Positions 26,700-32,814 of a DNA stretch of 32,814 nt are shown here, in pieces. The translations under genes were made by a program, and so were the position numbers. Every line of letters begins with the position of its first letter. The first letter of the stretch is position 1. A model generated the notes under the pieces. It was not told the origin of the DNA. It made no database searches and saw only the letters and a list, made by a program, of their open reading frames with translations. Source of the DNA: Planctomycetota bacterium (lineage in GTDB: Bacteria; Planctomycetota; UBA1135; GCA-002748355). The DNA lies in contig JAGQQW010000033.1 in assembly GCA_020426005.1 (NCBI GenBank), positions 1 through 32,814 on the forward strand, written 5' to 3'.

Positions 26700-26771
26700 A
26701 AACCCCGTTTGACCCTGTCAGAGAGACCGTGATAGCGAATGGGGGGATGAGCGCACCTCGCGGTTTTGAGT

Positions 26772-27097
26772 GTGACGATCTACTGGTGGCGCAGTGAGCC
26801 GCGTCGCCGAGATCGCGAGCGAGGCCAGGACTTCGTCGAAGTCGACATTCGACCAGACACCGCCATCGCAGCACCGCAGTCCTTCGGTCCTTCGAGATCG
26901 TGCTGCCGGGCGGCTTGCGCATCGTCGTCCCTCGCCCGTACGACGAAGGCGAGCTACGCCAACTCATCGCGGCCGTGAGTACGTGCTGAGTCTGCCACCG
27001 CAGGTCCACATCTACCTCGCGTGTGGCGCGACGGATCTGGGCAATGCGATCGATGGGGTCGCAGCGTGCACCCGCGACCTGTACGAGCTCGATCCGA
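26772..27097 (+). pseudogene. IS66 tnpA/tnpB fragment, frameshifted
   Basis: The sequence matches the middle of the complete element from TGACGATCTACTGG in tnpA to GAGCTCGATCCGA in tnpB, with scattered substitutions. Within the tnpA part an 8-base direct repeat (GTCCTTCG GTCCTTCG, near 26879-26895) replaces the single GTCGTTCG of the intact copy and shifts the frame. The left end, the rest of tnpB and all of tnpC are missing. It is a decayed remnant of a separate, older insertion and cannot encode a working protein. Confidence 0.85.
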
Positions 27098-27274
27098 CAG
27101 CATCGAGGCCGAATCGTCCGGACCACGGAACCGCTCGAACCACGCCCTTCTCGGCCGTCTCTCGCGACTCCGGAACTGCGATGGCTGCCGGTGACGATCA
27201 TGCTCGACGCGAAACCAAGCCCTGGACCAGTGTCAGCGGTCGGTCAAAACGTACCACGTAGGAACGAATCAAAA

Positions 27275-27499
27275 GTAAGCACCCGACGAACCGCATCTGA
27301 AAAGCGCCTCGCGACCTGCTCACGATTGTGCGGATGCCCACTCCACGCGAGCGCGAGATGCGCAGCCTCCTCGCCCAGCTCGACAACAGCGCGCTGTCGA
27401 CGCGGGACTTCGCCGACCTTCACGGCGTGTCCGTGATGACGATCTACTGGTGGCGCAGTGAACTGCGTCGCCGAGATCGAGAGCGTGGCCACGACTTCG
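27275..27499 (+). mobile_element. Truncated IS66 copy: left end and start of tnpA
   Basis: This begins with the same 24 bases as the left end of the complete element (GTAAGCACCCGACGAACCGC...) and continues nearly identically through the first ~57 codons of tnpA (RMPTPREREMRSLLAQLDNS to RRRDRERG). Similarity then stops at GACTTCG, a short sequence shared with the transposase fragment that follows. It covers part of the same region as the 26772-27097 fragment, so the two derive from different copies or from a rearranged pair. Confidence 0.88.
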
Positions 27500-27834
27500 C
27501 GCACACGTGTCGCGCGGGCCGAGGTCGGCGGACTTGGCTGCGCGGTCTCGTCAATGTGACGAAGCGTTACGTGATCCACGCCGTCGCGCACAATCTCGGT
27601 CGAATCATGCGCGCGCTCTTTGGAGTTGGCACACCTAGAAGGCTGCAAAGCCCCTCCAAGGCGCTCGAGCGCGCGTATTTGGCTGCCATTTGCCTCCTGA
27701 CAGCGATCTGCGCGATGCTGGCGAAGTACGGAGCCGACATGCGCTCGACATTTCGAAAATGCATGCGGGACATCCGAGACGCTGCGAACCCGCATCGCCG
27801 CGTCGGAATCACCCTATGTTCAACGCGCTGCTAA
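27328..27834 (+). pseudogene. Chimeric ORF: IS66 TnpA N-terminus joined to the C-terminus of an unrelated DDE transposase
   Basis: 168 codons. Residues 1 to about 56 are IS66 TnpA including its helix-turn-helix-like region (LSTRDFADLHGVSVMTIYWWRSEL). From about residue 57 the sequence switches to 'DFAHTCRAGRGRRTWLRGLVNVTKRY', then VIHAVAHNLGRIMRALFGVGTPRRLQ. I recognise this as the C-terminal part of a DDE transposase of IS1182/IS5-like type: the N-L-x(3)-M-R-x-L-x-G-x-G-T-P-R pattern is characteristic, but the exact family is uncertain. The upstream catalytic part of that transposase is absent. The frame stays open across the junction, at a shared GACTTCG. It is most likely a non-functional by-product of nested insertions and deletion, though a DNA-binding fusion protein could be made. 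Confidence 0.7.
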
Positions 27835-28014
27835 ACGGCAGTAAGGCCGCCAGTGATCAACTCCGAAGTCCATGCCTCGTTCGGCAGGTCGACCCGACCA
27901 AGGGGCAGGTCAGCTTTGCTTCGGATCCCCTAGTTCCGGGCGAGCCGGTTTCGGCGGCAGGAATCGAGGAACTCGAGGGCACACGGGTACTCGGCGCACA
28001 CAGAAGCACCCGGA

Positions 28015-29208
28015 TCAGCGGTCGTTCACGAACTCACGGACTCGGTCCGCCAGCCACTTCGGCTGGTCCAGCGGCAGCAGGTGGCCAGCGTCGTCGCAGC
28101 ACGCGAGTTCAACGTCGCGTTCCGTCGCCGCGGCGATGCGGCCCCTCAACCGTTCGGCGTAGCGGAGCGCTGGCTGATCAGTGGAGCGGTCCGCCGAAGT
28201 AGCGACCCAGCGATCGTGCCTCGCGGCGACGACGAAACAGGGCAGACCAACAAGCCGTCGGCCGCGCGTCTGCCCCATCGCCTTCGCGTACGTCGCGGCG
28301 CTCCGGTTCCAGTAGTTCTGCTGCCGGTGGTTCTGCAGCACGCCGTCCACGACCCCACTGTCGCGGAAGAGCCAACCATCTTTTCGCTCGATGCAGCGAG
28401 CCCACTCCCGCGCGATCGCGCGACGTTGCTCGGGGTTTCCAACGTGGATCTCGCAGCCGAACTGCGCCGCCGGGCGCGGGTCGACACCCGTGACTAGCCA
28501 GCCGAGAGGCGCGGTCAGGAAGTTCGCAAACAGGCCCGGCGCGGTCAAGCCCCAACTCCCGATGAGCTGCCCCGGACGGAGGTCAGCGGCGACCATCGCG
28601 ATCGGCTCGGCGATCAGGCCGTGACCCCAGCCACACACGGACGTGAACGACTCGACACCGATCTGCCGGCGGTCAACCCGTGACAGCAGATGGAGCGCCT
28701 CGACGCCGGCCGAAGAGTGTGCCACGACATGTACGCGGTTGCCGAGGTCCAATGCGCGCATCGCCCACACAAGGACACGCGCGCGCTCCTCGAGCGTGAA
28801 GCGGTAGGTGTCGTAATAGTCACTGTAGCCCTTTCCCGGCAGGTCGAGGACCACCACTTCGCAGCCCGAGCCGTCGGCCGCGCCGAACGCCAACTCTTGC
28901 GCGAAGCGGCGGTGGGTAAAACCGTGATCAACGCTGCCGGGCAGGACCAGCACGCGGCAGGACGACTGCCCGCAGCGAAAGTAGTGCAGTCGGCCCCACG
29001 GCGAGTCGAGGTACTTGTGCGGGTCGTTGCACGTGAAGAGGGCGCCTTTCGGGTCGACGATCGACTGGCGCTCGACAGACGCGACTTTGGCGACCGCAGC
29101 TGACAGTTCGAGCTCACCGGATTCGACGAGGTTCGTACAGGTCGGGTCGAGATTGACGCAGCCTGCAAGCAGAGAGAGGGAAACAAAGAAGAAGTTCGGT
29201 TTCGGCAT
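28015..29208 (-). CDS. Alpha/beta-hydrolase lipoprotein
   Basis: 397 residues from the ATG at 29208, chosen because it opens with a lipoprotein signal (MPKPNFFFVSLSLLAGC, lipobox L14-A15-G16-C17). A GTG at 29292 immediately after the upstream stop would add 28 residues and hide the signal. It has an alpha/beta-hydrolase fold: oxyanion region VLPGSVDHGFTHRRFA, strand plus turn VVVLDLPGKGYSDYYD, nucleophile Ser166 in A-H-S-S-A-G, acid Asp332 in A-R-H-D-R-W, and His376 in D-A-G-H-L-L-P. The triad is complete, so it is probably an esterase or lipase-like enzyme tethered to the envelope; substrate unknown. It is the third gene of the leftward sigma factor operon, so its expression probably responds to that sigma factor. 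Confidence 0.85.
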   Translation of the reverse strand: MPKPNFFFVSLSLLAGCVNLDPTCTNLVESGELELSAAVAKVASVERQSIVDPKGALFTCNDPHKYLDSPWGRLHYFRCGQSSCRVLVLPGSVDHGFTHRRFAQELAFGAADGSGCEVVVLDLPGKGYSDYYDTYRFTLEERARVLVWAMRALDLGNRVHVVAHSSAGVEALHLLSRVDRRQIGVESFTSVCGWGHGLIAEPIAMVAADLRPGQLIGSWGLTAPGLFANFLTAPLGWLVTGVDPRPAAQFGCEIHVGNPEQRRAIAREWARCIERKDGWLFRDSGVVDGVLQNHRQQNYWNRSAATYAKAMGQTRGRRLVGLPCFVVAARHDRWVATSADRSTDQPALRYAERLRGRIAAATERDVELACCDDAGHLLPLDQPKWLADRVREFVNDR

Positions 29209-29292
29209 CCTTAGCCCAACGATTGTTGCGGTGTAGATGCCTGTCGTCGGAGCGGCGGCGGATTTCGACACCTGTGTCGATTCCGTTGACAC

Positions 29293-30186
29293 TCAGACCG
29301 AGCGAGCGCCGCGCTCACGCAGCAGCGCGACCCAAATGACGGCGAACGGGAGCCAGGCGAGCAGGCCTCGGTTCACGAGATCGGTCTGCAGCAGCCACGG
29401 GCCAAGCCAGCCGTAGAAGCCTACGGCGACGCCGAGCCAGAAGGAGACGGTACGAGCAGATGGCTCCGGGCGCCGGGCGATCATCGAGCTGACCAACAAG
29501 CAGCAGCCATACATCACGTATACCATGACCCCGTAGCACACGATCGGGTCGTCGGATATGCAGCCCATCATCGGGGGCTCGGGCCAGGTCTCTGCGATCG
29601 TGAGCGCGATGCCTCTGTCGTGCGGCAACGCGAATAACAGCCACGTCCAGTAGACGATGGCGAGACAGAAGTAGCCCTGCGCCCATCGCAGGGCAGAGCG
29701 GAGGTGGCACTGGAACAGCGCGAACGCAGCGAGTGCCCCAGCCGAGTAGGCGGCGATATCAGAGGCCATGAGCACCCATTCGGCCGGGGTCGAGGCACGC
29801 AACGTCGGCGCCCGGATCAGGACTTGGAGCCAGCTCACGAAGTCCAGGGTCAGCAGCGCGGCGAACATGCTGCCGGCGATACCGATCCATAGCAGCGCCT
29901 CGTTGCGCCCCTGGCGAAGGCTCCGCACGATGTTCCACAGGCTGCAAATCCACGCGAAGGCGCATGTCAGACCATAGAGCAGCACATGCGCGATAACGAA
30001 GTTGAGCCACGCCGCGAAGAGGACCACGACGGCCGTGGTGGTTACCCCGATCCAGGACATGCGTCGCCAGAACTTGGCTTCGGCCAGATGGTGACGCAGG
30101 CCGTCGAGTTCGGGGCTCTCAGCTAGATGTTCCTGCAGTAACTCGCGGAGGAGGTCCTGCGATTGCCGGCTGCGCTTAGCTTTCAC
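29293..30186 (-). CDS. Polytopic membrane protein coupled to the ECF sigma factor
   Basis: 297 residues, GTG start with a good GGAGGA site about 7-9 bases upstream, overlapping the sigma gene stop by 11 bases. About 42 soluble N-terminal residues (SRQSQDLLRELLQEHLAESPELDGLRHHLAEAKFWRR, helical) are followed by roughly eight hydrophobic segments, including VTTTAVVVLFAAWLNFVIA, LLWIGIAGSMFAALLTL, FCLAIVYWTWLLFALP, VMVYVMYGCCLLVSSM and SFWLGVAVGFYGWLGPWLL. I recognise no family. Position and coupling are those of an anti-sigma factor, but no H-x3-C-x2-C zinc motif is present and the N-terminal helix is short. If it binds the sigma factor, the helical N-terminus is the candidate contact. It could also simply be a regulated envelope protein. 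Confidence 0.75.
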   Translation of the reverse strand: MKAKRSRQSQDLLRELLQEHLAESPELDGLRHHLAEAKFWRRMSWIGVTTTAVVVLFAAWLNFVIAHVLLYGLTCAFAWICSLWNIVRSLRQGRNEALLWIGIAGSMFAALLTLDFVSWLQVLIRAPTLRASTPAEWVLMASDIAAYSAGALAAFALFQCHLRSALRWAQGYFCLAIVYWTWLLFALPHDRGIALTIAETWPEPPMMGCISDDPIVCYGVMVYVMYGCCLLVSSMIARRPEPSARTVSFWLGVAVGFYGWLGPWLLQTDLVNRGLLAWLPFAVIWVALLRERGARSV

Positions 30187-30751
30187 GTTCGGGATCCTCC
30201 GAGTTGAAGTAGCCCCTTAGTGAGTCTCTCGCGCAACGGAGGCGGCACGAGACCGTCGATGGCGAAATGCCAAGCAGTGCTGCGACGCCACTGCAGGTGA
30301 AACCCTCCTTGAAGATCAGCATCACGACTTCAACTTGGTTTCGGGGTAGGCGGTCCAGCGCCTGAGTGACCGCCTCATTTTCGGCGAGTCGATCGAGTGC
30401 GCCACGCACCGTCGCCACCAGTTCGACGTCGGACAGAGGCGTCCCAGTCCGGAGCCCTTCCTTCCGATGTCGATCGATTGCCTTGTTTCTCGCGATACTA
30501 CAGATCCAGCCTTCGAATCCGCCGGTCTTCCGCTGAGTGTCGAGCTTTTCCAGTGCATTCAGCCAGGTTTCCTGCGCGACGTCCTCGACGTCCGCCGAGT
30601 CCCAGGCAGGGAACTTCGCGCGGATAGCGGCACGCACCGACGGCCCGATAAGTGAGTAGAGATCGCCGAATGCTGCCCGGTCACCATCCCGAGCCCGAAC
30701 CACGAGGTCGAGTACTTCAGGAGCTTTGTGGTTCCGCATGGCAGTCAGCAT
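30176..30751 (-). CDS. ECF-type RNA polymerase sigma factor
   Basis: 191 residues. Region 2 (about 15-90) is clear: AAFGDLYSLIGPSVRAAI, then DVEDVAQETWLNALEKLD, then FEGWICSIARNKAIDRHRK, the core-binding and -10-recognising part. Region 4 (about 125-180) follows: ALDRLPRNQVEVVMLIFKEGFTCSGVAALLGISPSTVSCRLRCARDSL, a helix-turn-helix that contacts the -35 element. No region 3 or extra C-terminal domain is present, typical of extracytoplasmic-function sigma factors. I use the first ATG (30751); MRNHKAP at 30739 is equally possible. It is first in a leftward run with the membrane protein (11-base overlap) and the lipoprotein hydrolase, and probably directs transcription of its own operon; I could not identify the promoter. 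Confidence 0.92.
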   Translation of the reverse strand: MLTAMRNHKAPEVLDLVVRARDGDRAAFGDLYSLIGPSVRAAIRAKFPAWDSADVEDVAQETWLNALEKLDTQRKTGGFEGWICSIARNKAIDRHRKEGLRTGTPLSDVELVATVRGALDRLAENEAVTQALDRLPRNQVEVVMLIFKEGFTCSGVAALLGISPSTVSCRLRCARDSLRGYFNSEDPERES

Positions 30752-31114
30752 CTGGGGGCGAACACTCCCCAGTCGTCAGAGGGGCATCGGATTTTGGAGT
30801 CGATCGGAGTTTTTTCAGCTCCGGCCCTAACCGACTGCACCACGATCCGTTACCACGTGATCCAGATCGTATGTGAGACTTGGTTGCCGCCGCCGCAGCT
30901 CGCAGCATCGCGCGAACCATCCTCGCGACGCCCAACAAGATCGTTAGCGCTGGACCGGGAGACGAAGGGGCTGCATTTCCGAGGCTTGACTGTCAGACGC
31001 AGAAAAACGGCAGACCTGACGAGCGATCAACCAGGTCCGCGTCGAATGCCGACGTGGCGACGCGATGCAGGACGCGGCGGCGACACCAACCACGGCGTCG
31101 CCCCATCACCACCG
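30752..31114. other. Intergenic region between rpoC and the sigma factor gene
   Basis: 363 bases downstream of rpoC and upstream of the sigma gene, both leftward. It should hold the rpoC transcription end and the sigma operon promoter. A short inverted repeat, CGGAG/CTCCG at 30805-30823 around a T-rich loop, lies about 55 bases before the sigma start and could be regulatory. Open frames here look like noise. No RNA gene is seen. Confidence 0.4.
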
Positions 31115-32814
31115 TCACCCCTCGTCCGTCTCGATCTCCAGCGTCAGCGCAGGACCGCCCTCATCCACCACCGCCGCCGGCGCCGTGTGCGCCATCAGCT
31201 CCGCGGCCGCAGCGTGCAAGTCGATGTTCTTGCGCACGGAGGTTCGCTGGTAGTCCGGGAAGCCCGTGCCGGTCGGCACCAGGTGCCCGAGGATCACGTT
31301 CTCCTTCAGCCCCAGCAGCTCGTCCCGGCGGCCAGCGAGCGCCGCCTCGGTCAGCACCTTGGTCGTCTCTTGGAACGACGCGGCGGAGATGAACGACTCG
31401 GACTGGAGGCTCGCCTTCGTAACGCCGAGGAGCAGAGGCGCCGCGGTGGCCGGCTTCTTCTTGGCGGTGCGGAGCTCTTCGTTGGCGTTGCGGAAGCGGA
31501 ACTTGTCCACCACTGCGCCGGGCAAGAACTCGCTGTCGCCCGCGTCCTCGATCTGCACCTTGCGCATCATCTGGCCGAGGATGATCTCGATGTGCTTGTT
31601 GTCGACGGTCACGCCCTGGGCGCGGTAGACCTGCTGGATCTCCTTGAGCAGGTAGTCGAGGACGGCCTGTTCGCCGGAGATGCGGAGGAGGTCGTGCGGG
31701 ACGAGCGCGCCTTCGGTGAGGGGCTCGCCGGCGATGACGTGGTCGCCGCGGTGGACGCGGAGGTGCGAACCGTGGGGCACGAGGTGCTCGAGTTCGACGC
31801 CGCCTTCGCCGCGGACGATGATCGTGCGCTTGCTGCGCTTCTTGTCGCCGAGTTCGACGACGCCGTCGAGTTCGGCGAGGACAGCGGGCTCCTTCGGGCG
31901 ACGGGCTTCGAACAGCTCCGTGACACGCGGAAGACCACCGGTGATGTCCTGGATACCGCCGACGTCACGCGAGCTCTTGGCGAGCATCGTGCCGCTCTTG
32001 ACCTTGGCGCCGTTCTCGACCTCGATGTAGGCGCGCTCGGGCAGCGGATGGATCGAGAGCACGTTCTCGTCTTCGTCGACGATGAGGATCTGCGGATGCA
32101 TCTCCCCCTTGTGCTCCATGATCATCTTGCGGAAGACCTTCGAGCGCGCTTCCTTCTCGAGCTTGAGGGTCTTGCCTTCGACGATGTCCTCGTAACGGAC
32201 GATCCCGCCGGTCTCGGCGAGAATCGGCACGTGGTGCGGGTCCCAGTCGCAGAGGAGTTGCTTCTCCTTGACCTGGTCACCTTCACCGACGACGACGCGC
32301 GCACCGATCGGCACGAGGAAGCGATCGAGCTCGCGCCCCTTGACGTCGAGTACGACGAGCTCGCCCTTGCGGTTGAGCACGATCTTGTCACCCTTCTCGT
32401 TCTCCACGACGTGGAGATTGATGTAGCCGATCTTGCCCGCGCGCTTCGTGTGGATCTCGGACTCCTCGATCGCCTTAGACGCCGTGCCGCCGATGTGGAA
32501 CGTCCGCATCGTGAGCTGCGTGCCCGGCTCGCCGATGGACTGGGCGGCGATGATGCCGACCGCGAGCCCGCGCTCGGCCAGGGTGCCGCGCGAGAGGTCC
32601 ATTCCGTAGCAGCGGGCGCAGCTCCCGAGCGAGGCCTCGCAGGTGAGCGTCGAGCGGATCCGGATCTTCTCGTGACCCAGGCCCTCGATGCGCTCGGCGA
32701 TCTCCTCGGTGATGAGCTCGTTCTCGCGGACGACGATCTCGTCGTTGATCACGTCGATGATCGTGTCGCGGGCGACGCGCCCGCGGATCCCGCGAGCCAG
32801 CGAGACCGCGACCT
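31115..32814 (-). CDS. rpoC: DNA-directed RNA polymerase subunit beta', C-terminal part (cut by window edge)
   Basis: 566 codons in the window; the frame continues beyond the right edge (EVAVSLARGIRGRVARD upstream of INDEIV), so the 5' part is missing. Recognisable features: the second zinc site (CEASLGSCARCYG), the strongly conserved stretch AVGIIAAQSIGEPGTQLTMRTFHIGG (trigger loop/bridge region), DITGGLPRVTELFEARRPK, and the C-terminal block KHIEIILGQMMRKVQIEDAGD...SFISAASFQETTKVLTEAALAGRRDEL...NVILGHLVPTGTGF. The last ~45 residues end in an acidic tail (GGPALTLEIETDEG). This is the catalytic clamp subunit of RNA polymerase. It anchors this end of the window as core chromosome; the ECF sigma gene lies downstream in the same direction but far enough for its own promoter. 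Confidence 0.97.
   Translation of the reverse strand, partial: VAVSLARGIRGRVARDTIIDVINDEIVVRENELITEEIAERIEGLGHEKIRIRSTLTCEASLGSCARCYGMDLSRGTLAERGLAVGIIAAQSIGEPGTQLTMRTFHIGGTASKAIEESEIHTKRAGKIGYINLHVVENEKGDKIVLNRKGELVVLDVKGRELDRFLVPIGARVVVGEGDQVKEKQLLCDWDPHHVPILAETGGIVRYEDIVEGKTLKLEKEARSKVFRKMIMEHKGEMHPQILIVDEDENVLSIHPLPERAYIEVENGAKVKSGTMLAKSSRDVGGIQDITGGLPRVTELFEARRPKEPAVLAELDGVVELGDKKRSKRTIIVRGEGGVELEHLVPHGSHLRVHRGDHVIAGEPLTEGALVPHDLLRISGEQAVLDYLLKEIQQVYRAQGVTVDNKHIEIILGQMMRKVQIEDAGDSEFLPGAVVDKFRFRNANEELRTAKKKPATAAPLLLGVTKASLQSESFISAASFQETTKVLTEAALAGRRDELLGLKENVILGHLVPTGTGFPDYQRTSVRKNIDLHAAAAELMAHTAPAAVVDEGGPALTLEIETDEG

Noticed and set aside
26680..26766. Stretch between the IS66 right flank and the IS66 fragment that resembles the end of another insertion sequence (GGTCCTGAAAACCCCGTTTG)
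   Set aside because: No inverted partner found downstream and no family could be assigned; it may be the missing left end of the DDE transposase element at 27493-27834, but this is speculation.
27231..27257. Sequence starting TGTCAGCGGTCGGTCAAAAC resembling an IS21-type terminal repeat
   Set aside because: Only one end is visible and no IstA/IstB remnant is nearby; resemblance from memory is not enough to call an element.
31001..31030. Possible rpoC terminator (GTCAG...CTGAC around a T-rich loop on the minus strand)
   Set aside because: Stem is short and imperfect with no T tract after it.

Overview
The window looks like a chromosomal segment of a GC-rich bacterium, most likely a planctomycete or a close relative. 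This rests on gene content, not on a marker tree. It has transmembrane serine/threonine kinases, very large secreted beta-rich proteins (fibronectin III arrays, parallel beta-helices, carboxypeptidase-regulatory-like repeats), few clear Shine-Dalgarno sites, and a recurring C-terminal module ending in a 'GG(L/M)RVxIG'-like sequence. Myxococcota or Acidobacteriota are not excluded. The only housekeeping gene is the C-terminal part of rpoC at the right edge.

Region 1 (1-8169) is a signalling and secretion block. Leftward run: a subtilisin-like protease with seven fibronectin III domains, then a secreted beta-rich protein, then the N-terminus of a Ser/Thr kinase cut by the window edge. Divergent from it is a second, complete transmembrane Ser/Thr kinase. 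Region 2 (8186-11887) is one giant gene that fuses a HIT (histidine-triad) domain, a phospholipase-D-like nuclease domain, an SF2 helicase and a long C-terminal region, an architecture that suggests defence or nucleic-acid processing. Region 3 (12172-20569) holds secreted proteins, all leftward: two tandem-duplicated beta-helix proteins, the tail of a third copy, a small beta-sandwich protein, a large carboxypeptidase-regulatory-like protein and a jelly-roll-like secreted protein.

Region 4 (20989-22573) is a rightward, translationally overlapping pair: an abortive-infection (AbiJ-NTD3-like/Abi_C) protein and an unrecognised partner carrying an R-x4-H motif. It is the best candidate for an under-described two-gene defence system. 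Region 5 (23126-27834) is a mobile-element zone. A relatively AT-rich lipoprotein gene has its 3' tip interrupted by a complete IS66-family element (24317-26649) with three genes, matching terminal repeats and a perfect 8-bp target duplication. It is followed by two partial IS66 copies and a chimeric ORF that joins an IS66 TnpA start to the end of an unrelated DDE transposase.

Region 6 (28015-30751) is a leftward three-gene operon: an ECF sigma factor, a polytopic membrane protein overlapping it, and an alpha/beta-hydrolase lipoprotein. This resembles a sigma/regulator/envelope-effector unit, but the membrane protein lacks the usual zinc anti-sigma motif. Region 7 (31115-32814) is the rpoC 3' part. 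I saw no tRNA, rRNA or CRISPR array.
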